A stretch of 64,000 nt of DNA from Rotaria macrura (Eukaryota; Rotifera; Eurotatoria; Philodinida; Philodinidae). Positions 1 to 12,102 of this stretch are shown piece after piece (the first letter of the stretch is position 1; every line of letters begins with the position of its first letter). The translations under genes were made by a program, and so were the position numbers. The stretch covers positions 67,328-131,327 of the forward strand of contig OENT01000123.1 in assembly GCA_900239685.1 (NCBI GenBank), given 5' to 3'. Below the pieces are notes generated by a model that saw nothing but the letters and a program-made list of their open reading frames with translations, was not told where the DNA came from and searched no databases.

Positions 1-2399
1 AACTTATTGATTCATGATCAACCCTACCATATGTACTCGTTGACTTATAGCACATGCTAACACTTAAATTTGATGAATTCGAAATTCTATATAACATTCG
101 ATGACCAGTTACATTTCTGTCATATACCATACTAAAGAATAGAACGAAATTCCTAATTGCGAGTGAAATGAGATTTAACAACAAGAGATTAAATACTATA
201 GTAAAATGATCATATATTTTGTGGTTCATTCACGTTTGGCTGACTAATAGTCACAGTTTATTAATTGAACACTTGGCCAACAAGTTAAGGCTCAATAAGT
301 ACACTACCAAATGAATATCCAATTTTTTTTTATAAAGTTAATAGGTACTTGATATGTTGGCTGGTAAACTGAAGTGAAAATGCACTTTAAATATATACAC
401 GAGTTTGATTGTATAAATGTGTTTTCAGAATCTCTGTTGATTTTTTCTATTTCTTAATCTAAAAATCGTTTTTGGTGACATGTAACTATTGCTGAGAAAG
501 ATCCAAAATACATTTACAGAGGATGCTAAAGATTTCTTCGATGTTTGCACTTTTCTCAGCAACAGTTGCATTTCATCAAAAACGATTTTCAGATTAAGAA
601 AAAGAGAAACTCACAGGACATACATGTTGACTTTAATTCACCAAACTACATATCAAATGCCTATTAAATTTTAAAAAAAGTTAAATATTCATTTTTTTAT
701 TTGTTCATTGAGCTTTAGCCTGTCGACCAATTGTTTAATTATTAAATTATAGTAAATCAAAGGAAACACATTTCTGTCCAGCAACCAGGGCAATTAAGGA
801 TGTGTCAATGAAACGTGACGATACCATATTTTGCTGAGTAATTACTAACGAGCTGTCTTATAATAGTCAACATACATACATATACTGTGTAAACTATTTT
901 TATCCTTGGTTCGTTACTATTGAGACATTAGAATAATACATATCAACAACATCGACTTGTAAATATTGACTGCAAAGAGAATTTATCAGATACAAAAACT
1001 TTACTACCTTGTTTTCTACGTCCTTCATAGAGTTTAGTAGATCTGATACATATATTCCTATTGAGTCATAATGATTTAAAATCTAATTGATATCAACTGT
1101 ATTTCTGAGGGGAAACAAATCGCAGACAGTCTAATCCGAGCATGTTTAAAATCAATTTAAAATACTGACTCTATGAAATAATAGAACTAATCTATGTGTA
1201 TTATCATTATGTGCAATAGATGTGGTATCAGAGGTTTTGACCGATAATGAACATGCGCAAAAGATTGAAACTATATTGTTACAATCACGAATGTCTAAAT
1301 TGCGTCGAACATTTTGAAATTATCAATCTGATTGTTTGTCAGTCCTACGTTTTTGTCGATTCACGACCTTCATATTTATACTACTTTTATCAATGTGTCT
1401 ACATTGTATTTTGTTTTGTATAGTGCAAAGAGTAAGATTGCTTCGTGATAATTATACAATCGAAGGGATAATGCTAAATCATTTTGTTTGACAACGTAAA
1501 CATTTTCTTCTAGCATATTGTTCTTTAAATACTAATAGTTTCGTTGATTGAGCATTTACTAGTTAACCTTTACAGTTAGTAGTTTTCAGAGATTCACTTG
1601 AATAATGAATCTTATTGAAAAATTATTTTCAAGAAATGCAAACTTTTGATTTTAACTTCGAAATATTCAGCTTATATATTACCTGAGAATTTCTTTTATA
1701 ACATTCTAAAAGAAACATATTCATAGAAATATCATGAAGAATCTGTCATTACCAATAAAACATATTGTATTTAATTTAGTTGATGATGAAAAATGTGCAC
1801 TGAAGAAATGTACTAAACAATCATAATAAATTTAAAAAACAACATATCAACATTTATCAAAGATTATCTTCACTCACCATTCGATCATTATGATTTGAAC
1901 TATTTCATTCTGTATTATTTTTCTAATACCATAATGTTTTTATGTTTTCATTAGACACTGTCTATATTCTATTTATCTTTCTTGCTATTGAACAAACCTT
2001 GTACTATCATTAATATTCGGTATTAAACGCTGATTAATCCAATAGGTAGATGTATGATCCTTAAGGATTTGTTTTATATGCTTAAAAGTATCAGACGATC
2101 GAACTTGTCTAATATTTGTATTATATTTATCGGTTCATTTATTTATATCTAATTGAATAACGACAAGTACAAAAACATTGAAAGGCTTAGTGAACAATAT
2201 GACAAGTTTACTAATTTTTACTTACATTCCGTTTATTTACAGCTGATTAAAATAGTCTCGCCTTTTGTTTTACGCTTTTGTTTGTTATTGATTGGATGAA
2301 ACGTGCTTAACTTATGTCTTGTGAGGTGTTCATTGCCATGAATAAATAGCCACGTTTTTCAACGTATGCGTTCATTCGATTCATTCGTATTGAAGAAGC
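1..2399. other. AT-rich intergenic spacer
   Basis: No reading frame here has recognisable domain content, splice structure or composition unlike background. The only long open stretch (489-674 +) has no recognisable motif. I see no tRNA-like or repeat structure. The last 100 bases should hold the promoter of the chitin-binding gene that starts at 2400, but I cannot place a specific element. Confidence 0.6.
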
Positions 2400-5239
2400 A
2401 TGGTCACTCATATTCGCTGTCTACTTGGTAAGTACAATTGTTAATATAGTTATCATCCTACTATTCTTTTGCATATAGTGTTACTTACTCTCCATATCAT
2501 CAATGGAACATTTGGTTTCCTCATGGATCAAATAAATATTACAACAGAATCATCGAAACTACAAAATTCAACAAAGTTGGTTAAAAAACTTGCAAAGTGT
2601 ATGTATAAATAAATAAATAAATATATTTATCTAATTGTTTCATTTATTATTATTATAATTATTAGATACACTTCAAGAAAAATCATCTAATATACAATAT
2701 ATGTCTGAAGTTGGTTCACGTTGCAATGGTAGAGACTATTTTTCAAAACAATATCATATGTTAACTATATTATGTGTTCACATTTAGAAGATGGATTTTA
2801 TCCAGATAAAGATGATTGTCGAAAATTTCATGTTTGTTATAGTGGTACACAATCAGTACGTTGGTGTAAAGAAGGCATGCTATGGGATGAAATCAAGGTT
2901 GGTTGTAGTTTACAAAATATAACAAAATGTAGTGGTGGTAGAAAAAAATGGACTCAAGAGGAAGGTAACATTTCCAATTAGAAAGTTAAAAAAATAATCA
3001 GTATCCGATTCAGATACAACAACCATGGCTCCGAGATCATTCAAAGGCAACTATACGTGTCGGCCAGGTGCCAATGGATTATTTGCTGATCCAAGTGCAT
3101 GTACAATTTATCATTGGTGTGTTCTTGGAGTACTTCATTCAACACATTATTGCAATCCGGGCTTACATTTTTCAGCAAGTGCCAGTGGATGTGTTTGGCC
3201 GAAAGATGCTGAATGTAAATATTGCACAGATAACTTGATTTCTCATTGTTGTATCGGGTAATCTTTTTCTTCTGAATTTAAGGCGAAGGTCAAATTGCAC
3301 CACCATATTCATCCATTGAATGTGCATTAGGCACTTCAGGCTACTTTCCCGATCCTTATGATTGTTCAGTATTTCATTATTGTGATGGTAAGTCGATCGA
3401 TGATCATCCGTAGGATAGAGAAGAATGAAAAGTTGTCGTTCGATTTCAGGAGTTCGAGTTCATAGTGAATCATTACTTTGTTCGGCTGGTCGTGTTTGGA
3501 GTTCAAGTAAATTTTTATTATTCGATTAAAATAAAACACTGTTGAAGAAAATATTTCTAGGATTAGAAAATTGTGCTTGGCCTAATGAAGTACCTGAATG
3601 TATGTATATAGTTATTGCTCGAGTTTTTGTTTTCTTTTTCTTGTTGATAATCTGACGTTGAATATATATTCTCAGGTCAAAATTCATGTCCTGCTAATTA
3701 TTCAAGTCAAATGCGTTTTGCTGATCCTATGATATGTTCTCAATACATTCAATGTGTCGATGGCCATTTAGAACCACGAACGTGTCCAATCAATTTTCTT
3801 TTTGATCGCATTACAAAAACATGTTTACCATATGAACAAGCTGAATGTCATGGTAATAAACCAGAAGTAACGATGACAACCACAACAACAACCACGACAA
3901 CAACAGCAATCCCGTCATGTAAGTATGAATGATTATACCAAAGAAAACCTAAGAAGAAAACGCACTATACCTACTTCTGACGTATGCAAATCCTACAACT
4001 ATTGAGATGGATCGAATGTCATAGAAAATTTTACTGGAAAAAAGTGAATTAGAAATTTCTTTATCGTTTGATTCATATAGAATAGTTATTCAATACATCT
4101 TTAAATGTTCAGATAATCAATTCCAAAGTCGTTAGTACTTTTTAATAATTTCAATCGTTTCATAAAATAACCTTCCTTCTCTTTTTATACAATCAAATAT
4201 TTTGACCTATAATGTTTCGATTAAACCTAGAAGATTAAATTTTCATTCAAGGTCTTCTTATACGCATTTGTTTTTCTCTCCTAATAAACTCATTTGTCTA
4301 TTCTTCTACATCATTAGAAATTCTGGAGATGTTTTAATTATGATTGATTCATATGAATATTAAATTAATATATTTTATTTTTGAAATTGTTTTTTCTTTT
4401 GTATACGTCTAGTTGCAGTACCAGATTTATATGAAATAAGTCCAGCATTTTCAGAAGAAGTCGTTAAAAAACAACGAGTCCAACCATTTATTTGTATTGG
4501 TAAATAGACAAATAAAACACTTGCTTGATCTTGAGCATATTTATCTTTTTTTCTTATTTAGTTGACGGTTATTATGGTGATACACAAGATTGTCGTATTT
4601 ATCATGTATGTGTCGATGGACGTGATTTTCGATCGATTTGTGCACCAGGTCTAGCTTGGGAATCTTTATTACGTTTATGCATGCCAATTCATGTAGTTAA
4701 TTGTCCAAATCCTAAATCATTTGATCCATCAACAGGTAATTGATTATCTTGTCTTTTCAATGAAACATTTTTCTTTTATACAAATTTATTTATCCAAGGT
4801 TCATCGAAGAAAAAATGGTTTCAATTATTTACTCGCTCTGTCGTAAAACAAACGACAACAACATCATCACCATCATCATCATCATCATCATCATCAACAA
4901 CAACAACAACGACAGCAACGGCTGTACCATTCGTATTACCTTCGATGTTTACTTGTGCTGGCCGTACAAATGGTTATTACGCTGATCCTATTCATTGTCA
5001 TAAATTTCATTATTGCGGAACAGGTATAAACGCTGAATAGATTGATTTTTGTTCTTATTTTTATTAAAATATTTCTCGTTATTAAACGTTATGAAGTTTT
5101 TTTCTTCTTATACCTAGGTTGGCATAGTGTGATGGAATGTGATAAAGGCTTGGGATACTCTGTTCGAGACCATGATTGCGTACCTATTGAACTTGCCAAT
5201 TGTGCAACAAAAAAATCACCAATTAAAAAACAAATGTAG
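2400..5239 (+). CDS. Secreted protein with six chitin-binding type-2 (peritrophin-A/CBM14) domains
   Basis: Thirteen exons can be chained with GT-AG introns: 2400-2427, 2479-2598, 2666-2728, 2788-2964, 3014-3214, 3283-3387, 3450-3506, 3561-3599, 3676-3918, 4413-4499, 4562-4735, 4799-5023 and 5118-5239, giving about 546 residues. The first two exons encode a hydrophobic signal peptide (about residues 1-22), so the product should be secreted. Six cysteine-rich modules follow, near residues 68-118, 140-197, 207-263, 266-322, 371-418 and 475-538. Each has the CBM14 pattern: Cys, a G-x-[YF]-x-D-P-like segment, C-x-x-[FY]-[HI]-x-C, and two later Cys. A Thr-rich linker follows module 4, and a Ser/Thr linker encoded by a (TCA)n microsatellite precedes module 6. 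Such proteins bind chitin in cuticle, jaw or gut linings; that role is inferred from the family. All 12 introns are phase 1. Exon chaining is by eye and the two shortest exons are the least certain. Confidence 0.85.
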
Positions 5240-5779
5240 ATCATGAACTATATAAATATTCGTGTTCTTTATCTTATGATAAATTTTATATTAATTCTCA
5301 TTTTAATCAAATAAAAATCTTTCTGTTACTGACCATATGTGCATTTTTCCCTCGTTGGTTTTTTAAAAGATATTCTACTTACTAAGATGCTTATAACGCT
5401 TTATATCACATTCTCTTTTGTAATTGACATAGAAAAGCAAAACGAGAAGAGAAAAAAGAGAAAAAAAAAGAAATCGAATGTAAGGAACAAGTATCAACGA
5501 AATAGAAAAGAAGAGAAAAGAAAGAGGATATTACTTAGTTGCATAAAACGATAGAGAAAAAAAACACGCGTGCACAGATACTCTTCCATACTCGGTACGG
5601 GCATAGCGAGAAATAAGTTTTCGACTATTCATTACTTTATTTCTATTTCAAGAAAAATTAGAGTCGATTTCCAGCTGTCTTTTTTTAAACCCACAAAAGA
5701 ATCACAACTTGGCTAATCTAGGGATTATTGTACCAAACACTTTGTACTGTTATCATTAATGCTTCAAAATTCAATTTAA
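5240..5779 (+). other. Spacer between chitin-binding gene and hexokinase
   Basis: It holds the presumed 3' UTR of the upstream gene, then a purine-rich AAAAGAGAAA-type tract around 5435-5560 that creates a spurious Lys/Arg-rich reading frame. The hexokinase 5' UTR and promoter must lie in the last few hundred bases. No other structure is visible. Confidence 0.5.
5310..5315 (+). promoter_or_regulatory. Probable polyadenylation signal AATAAA of the chitin-binding gene
   Basis: A canonical AATAAA lies 71 nt after the stop codon at 5237-5239, followed by T-rich sequence. In AT-rich DNA this hexamer also occurs by chance, so position is the main support. Confidence 0.45.
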
Positions 5780-8050
5780 ATGTCTTCTATAGCGACAATC
5801 GTTGATAATGACATATTAGTGTCAACTTTACAAAAAGGATTTTATGCACTTGCGGCTTGTACAATCATTGGCACAGCAGCTTACATAGGTTATAAAGCTG
5901 CCGAGCCAGAAAATAAACACATCATACATAATCGTCATCCTGAATCAAACGAACAGGTAAGATGAACAAAATGTCAATTATCGTAAGAGTATATTTTCGA
6001 TTCTCTTAACTCATAAATCATGATTAACTATCAATCTGTCACGTATGAGATATGATACTAGTGCACACGTTGATATACTGTAGAAACAGAATATAAAATG
6101 CATGATAAAACCAGTAACGAAAGTTGTCCTTGCACGAACACAAAAAAGAAACAACACGAATAAAACATTTAAAAAAAAAAGAAAGAGGCAGAAGTAATTG
6201 AGTGATATGAAGACATTCGTCGAAGTCTGTTACAATATGTGTATGATATGTGGTCCACTTAGAAAGATAAAAATCTATTTAAGTTGAAGGAGAAGAAAAA
6301 GATATGACAAGATATCAACATAGTTGGCTAGAGTTTGAACTGTTTCTGTTGTATTCATTAATGATTTTCTCGTCAATATTAATAGAAAATTACTAGCAAA
6401 CTAACAAACAAACAACAGAAAAGAAATGCGATTATTATAAATACTGTAATTCTTTTTGTATCGACAAATTTGTATTCTTTGCTTCAAGCATAATGCTAAT
6501 AGAAATGCTAATAAACTGAATCTATGTTAGTGTCTCATGAAATTTGTAATCATTGTAATACAACTGAGTTGCTTCATCACGAGATAATAATTACTCTTGC
6601 TGTTAGCGATAACGTGATGATTTTTTTTCCTTTTTTATTTTTTCTTTGTTTTCGATTATTCGACTGACATTGTAGTTACCCTATATTTTTTTTCAACAAA
6701 AAAAAGCGAAGCTTTTTTTGCCAAGAGTCACTTATTATTGACGAACAAAAGTGACTTGCGCTATGTTGTAAATATCATTGCTAGTGTCTGTATTAGAAAA
6801 CTCAAAAAATGATAACGGCAACATCTGTATACTACATGCTATTATTTTTTCTTCTATTGAGTTAATTAAGTTGTAATGCAATTGATTCTCGTGTATTATT
6901 ACATCTCGTAGTAAATTCATGAACCATGAAAAATATTTAACAGTAACAAAAAATATATTCACACGCATCCTAAGGGTATGAAGATGGGTAACAAATTATA
7001 TTTAAGTATAGATCTGAAAGTCAAGAGCGCCAAATGGCATATGTGACAAGGGCATGTATTTCAGTATCGCTAATAGATAATGTCTAGTAATATTCAACGT
7101 AAGATCGTTTGCTATTACAAAAGCGTTGTCATGCCAAAAAGACAACGCCCCCTGTCAAAGAATGTTTACTTCGAGAAACCCTTAAGAATATATGAAGATA
7201 ATTTTAAATGATGCGTCAATAGAAAAGAGGCACGTCATTTTAACATATGATTCATGGTCAAACTAGTAACCTTTGAGAACTCTATTAAGTGTATGTGATG
7301 TGTTGAAGAGCTCTTTTAAAGGAGTGGCTCGAAAATTTCTAGATAGTATATCTATTCATGGTTTCAAGGATAGAACATGAAAATTGAAATTCGAAAAGTT
7401 CAAGATATTATGCAGTATGAAAAATAAGTTTCTTGCATTTTTTCGATTGATATTTTCTCATAGAAACGTTGGTGGTTTGAGTGTATCGAGTAATGAATGT
7501 ATTTTTGATCCACAATTTAACCATTGACGCCCTTGCCAACAATTATCTAGTTTTGACGTGCGTTTTAGTAACATAGAAAAGGCGAGGCAATGCCTAGTAA
7601 GGTACGCAGTAGAAAGTATTTAGAGATGATTGAGGGCGTTCTATACGCGTAAGAATGAAAGGAATTATTAAAATGAAATTGTGTCTGTTGTTGACAGACA
7701 CACTATAAGAAAGATACTGATAGAAAATCGTTCTTTAGTCTTTACATTCGAAATGCATTTTTTTGTCGATCTTTCTCGAGGTCTCTTTATTCAGTAGTCC
7801 AAGAATTGAAAATTTAAAAGAAACATTTTGACCGGTTTGCTACGTAGTATTGTGGGTGGGGGTGTGATATGGATAACCGAACCTCCACAACAAAACAAAA
7901 CCCATGCTTTTAGAAAAAAAATGGCAAGTCCTTCAGTACGATGGATCCAAAGGAGTCTGTATAAAATCAACAAGCTGTGATGCATTCAATATTAGTCACT
8001 TTGTTTTATCTAACCTGAAAACACATCCACTTTTGAGGAGAGATGCCGGA

Positions 8051-8084
<34 letters not shown>

Positions 8085-11000
8085 GTGAGAAAAACTTGTA
8101 CAAGGATTTCCTTTTTTACAAAATTTCCTACTATTACGTACAATTTGTTCCAACAAACAGACCGAGAACTGCTTGAAAACGGCCAGTTTTATACATTTTT
8201 TTCCGCAAAATAGATTGATAATTTTGAATAGTTCAAGAGAAAAACTTCCGTACTTCAGTGCATTCTCATGCGATACATAAACGGGAGTCCAGTCCATGTA
8301 ATTCTGTCGGAAAAATTAAACCTAAATACTTCGTTTTACTTCACTGGTAATCTAATTTTGAAGTACAATGAAGTAATGCAGGCTGAACTTCCTCAATAAT
8401 CTACCGTGACACATATCGATAGTAGACTTGAAATATCTAGAAATTTCGGAAGGAATAGTTATCACATAGTCTAGCAGTACGCTGAAGTATGACATTTCTG
8501 TCTTTTCCTTCTTGGCAATGCTACATTTATATGAGAAAATCAACTAAGAAGAAAACTATAGGTTGTTGCGTCTGAATCGTGTTCGTCGTCATTTTCCCCT
8601 CTTTTCCGTTGTTATCAATGGAATTGAGTCATTGTCAATGACATCAATTTAAAAAAAAACTAACTTTTATCATTATGAAATAGATTGAAAAAGTCCTTGA
8701 ATCCTTACGTCTTGATGAAGAGAAACTTCGACAAATGATGCAACTACTTGAACAAGAAATGGATGCTGGCCTATCGCCAGCAACACATAAAAATGCTGAT
8801 GTTAAAATGTTTCCAACTTTTGTACGAAGTTTAGCGAACGGATCAGAAACTGGACAAGTACTCGCATTAGATTTAGGCGGTACGAATTTTCGCGTTCTAC
8901 TCATTGACTTATTACCACAATCAAAAGTTGAATTAACATCGAAAATATTCGTTATACCACAATCAATTATGCTTGGTGAAGGCGTCAATGTAAACATAGT
9001 TTCATATTTAAACGTATGATAACAAAAGAAACTATTTAATTATTTTAGTTATTTCGTCATCTAGCTGATTGTCTTGTTGATTTTATGAAACAAGAAAATT
9101 TAATTCGATCAGGTGTTCATTATCCATTAGGTTTTACATTTTCATTTCCATGTTATCAAGAAGGTCTTGCATCAGCACGATTAACATCGTGGACAAAAGG
9201 TTTTACATGTTCAGGTGTTGTCAATGAAGATGTTGTCAAAATGCTTCAACTAGCTATCGATGAAAAAGTTATTATTTGTTAATAGTGAAAGGAAAAATAA
9301 ATGTTTCACTTCTATCGCATTTTTTCAGAATATCAATGTACAATGTGTTGCGCTCGTTAACGATACTGTTGGTACATTAATGGCATGTGCCTATAAAAAT
9401 CCTAATACATACATCGGACTTATACTAGGTACGGGTACTAATGCGTGTTATATGGAAAATTTAGATCGTATTGGTACATGGAACGGTGATTATAATGAAC
9501 CGAAACAAGTAATTGTTAATATGGAATGGGGTGCGTTTGGTAATAATAATCGTTTAAATCATATACGAACAAAGTATGATGAAGAAGTAGATCTTGCATC
9601 CGTCAATCCAGGCAAACAAATGTATGTATCGTTGTATTTTCTTGTTGTTTTTAGATTAGAAAGAATACTTCATAGTTTCGTTTTAGTTTCGAAAAAATGA
9701 TCAGTGGAATGTATATGGGTGAAATCGTTCGTTTAATCATAATTGATTTAATGCAAGAAGATTTATTATTTATTGGTCAACGTGATGGTTACGGTGATTA
9801 TAAAACACCACTATTTACACGTGGTGGATTCTATACGAAATTTGTTAGTACTGTTGAAACCGATGAAGGCATCGCATTTTCAAATACAAGACGTGTTCTT
9901 CAAGATATTGGCATACGAAATCCAACATTTGATGATTGTGCCATTGTACAACATATTTGTAAAAATGTTTCGAAACGAGCTGCTCGATTAGCAGGAGCAG
10001 GTAGAAATATTTATTCTGAATCATTTACAGTAACATGTACGATTTAAAGAGAATAATAACATGTGTTATTAGATAGTGTCGATTTTGAATGTAAACGTAA
10101 AATAGATTGTAAGATTTTGTGGAACTTACATATGTTTTTGAAGAACATAGTGAGTGAAAGTTTAAGAGTGAGATTTTGTAAGCCCCCACCATCATTAAAG
10201 ACCATAGAAACTATTGTATTACTCCCTGACAGACATAGCAACCAGCATTGTATTATTGTCATATATCAGAGCATTATTTACCATTTATGAAGTTATAGAT
10301 GTGTGAATTTCAGATTTTAGCTCCAACGTGGCTGTGATAACCAGATTTTTAACAAATGAGTTAACTTTGCATATCACGAGTAGAAAAGTGAACGAAATTC
10401 CACTAGAATTCGAGATAATTACAAATATTTCATGAGATTATAAATTTTAGTTTCAGACTTTAGTCAAGTGCAAGTTAGGTTTGATTTCTTCATCACAAGA
10501 TGTTAAAAGTTCCATCAAATTTAAGAGAAAATACTTGCAAATTCAAAAACTTCGACGCTGAAAGTCACTACAACTTTGTCAACAAAGTACAATATGGATG
10601 AGAAAAATATAACTAGTACATTCTTGGAAACCTAGTCTCTGTTAATAGCTAATGAAAAGAACTTATGACTTGTGTAAAATGTTAGATTATTCTTTTCGTA
10701 TCCATTGAGAATTAGTCATAAACCAAAAAGCGATAAAAGAATATAAATCGTTCGTTAAATTTTCACTGCGATACGAAGTAATCAAGTGAAAGTAATAGAA
10801 ACAAATCTAAAGCATAACTAGTACTCATTAGATTGTCACCGAAACTACGAGCAGACATTCAATAATATTTTAAACGTCTGTTTGATATCATTGATTTGTG
10901 AATTTACTGAAAAATGAGAGACGGATACATTTTGATATCAATTCAAAATTTCATTTGAGTACGCAAATTGCAACTCGGCTGGTTCTGAAAAATTTAAGAC

Positions 11001-12082
11001 ATGTTGAAACATGTTACAGTCATATTAGTGTTCGTTGCATCAGCCAGGTAATCGACTAAAAAATGTTTTCGGATATAAAATCTATTTAATAAAAACAGTT
11101 GGAAAATCAAGGTTCTGCCTAACTATCGTTTGTTTAAATAAATCGACCATGAATGAATTAGTGAATTCATGATATTTTACTGTTCGGAAAGGCTTCGTTA
11201 AACTATCAAAATCTCATCATTCAATACTAAGACTCCATTTAGCTTTTACATCAATATCGTATTCGAATACTGATTGATACTATCGCCTATTGAAAAATTT
11301 GTCCATAGTTTCACGAATTCATACTTAATTTATTCAACGATGAGTTTTTATTTCAAAATATGACTATTGACTCTTGTTCATTCATCAACATTCGAACACA
11401 CAATCAATCTGAATGTCCATCTGTTCGAGTCCGAACTTACGGAAAATGACTAAATCAATAATTAGATCTTCATCGTTCTATTTTAATACTCTTAAGAATT
11501 TGTAAAAACGATGATAGTGTCGTTCATATATCAATAAGCGTTAGTGTCGAAAATGATAAAGAGTGATTCGAATGACATTGTTACTACCGATAGGTTAAGT
11601 GTTCGAATGAAAAACACATGATTTTTATCTCAAAATCTCATCTTGTTATTTATTCATGACAATGTATGTTGACTGAACAATGCCATGCGAATATCCATTA
11701 CACTGTTATATAAGTAATTACTTAATCAATACTAATCTAGGTCTTTCGGTAATTATCAACCGAATCAATAAAGCAAACGTTACCGTCGGTGTCGATGGTT
11801 CACTCTATCGTTATCATCCAAGATTCAAAAGAAATATGGAAAAATGTATGAAAGAATTAGTCAACAAAAATATTAAGGTCTGAGAAAAGAAAAAAACAAC
11901 GAGTATTACTCCTAGATATTTATACAGACACATTTGTATTTTAGTTTGATGTTCAATTGTCCAACGATGGTTCAGGTATTGGTGCTGCATTAACTGTTGC
12001 CGCAGAAGTTTTATCAAATCAGAACACTAAAACATCGTCTAAGAATCAAAAGCCAAAACAACGTCGACGATCACATCTGTAA
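5780..12082 (+). CDS. Hexokinase, single catalytic unit with an N-terminal hydrophobic anchor
   Basis: Catalyses ATP-dependent phosphorylation of hexoses, the first step of glycolysis. Exons: 5780-5956 (inferred first exon), 8684-8989, 9049-9267, 9329-9621, 9687-10000, 11741-11877 and 11945-12082; about 527 residues, with phases matching at every junction. Visible motifs are the phosphate-1 loop LDLGGTNFR (about 121-129), the hexokinase signature around LGFTFSFP (188-195) followed by TSWTKGF, the catalytic Asp in LVNDTVGT (Asp246), the second phosphate/glucose motif LILGTGTNACYME, and the C-terminal adenosine-binding stretches VGVDGSLYRYHP and LSNDGSGIGAAL. The core is one unit of about 50 kDa, not the duplicated 100-kDa vertebrate form. 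The first exon contributes a hydrophobic segment (FYALAACTIIGTAAYIGY), possibly a mitochondrial or ER outer-face anchor. That exon lies across a 2.7-kb intron and is the weakest part; the core is secure. No lesion is seen. Confidence 0.93.
5957..8683 (+). other. Large presumed intron 1 of the hexokinase gene
   Basis: It runs from a gtaaga donor after CAG at 5956 to a tag acceptor at 8681-8683. It is AT-rich, with short poly-A/poly-T tracts and a 30-base G run near 8052. The open frames inside it have no recognisable domain. If the anchor exon is wrong, part of this stretch is instead intergenic and holds the true promoter. Confidence 0.5.
8052..8081. repeat. Poly-G homopolymer, about 30 bases
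   Basis: An uninterrupted run of about 30 G, exceptional in this AT-rich sequence. True length is uncertain because such runs are poorly resolved by sequencing. It inflates a spurious Gly-rich frame on the plus strand (7904-8176). Confidence 0.85.
10001..11740 (+). other. Large hexokinase intron (between exons 5 and 6)
   Basis: Donor gtagaa follows the partial Gly codon at 10000, and the acceptor ends at 11740. Joining restores the family-typical A-G-A-G-L-S followed by INRINK, so the 1.74-kb intron is well supported although the other introns in the core are only about 60 bases. Nothing recognisable lies inside it. Confidence 0.8.
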
Positions 12083-12096
12083 GATAAACAAAACTA

Positions 12097-12102
12097 AATA
12101 AA
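12097..12102 (+). promoter_or_regulatory. Possible polyadenylation signal AATAAA of hexokinase
   Basis: The hexamer lies 15 nt after the stop codon at 12080-12082. This is close to the stop but plausible for a compact 3' UTR. Further AATAAA copies occur downstream, so this is only a candidate. Confidence 0.3.

Noticed and set aside
7904..8176. Open frame with a poly-Gly stretch
   Set aside because: Created by the poly-G run; no domain or splice support, and it lies in the presumed hexokinase intron.
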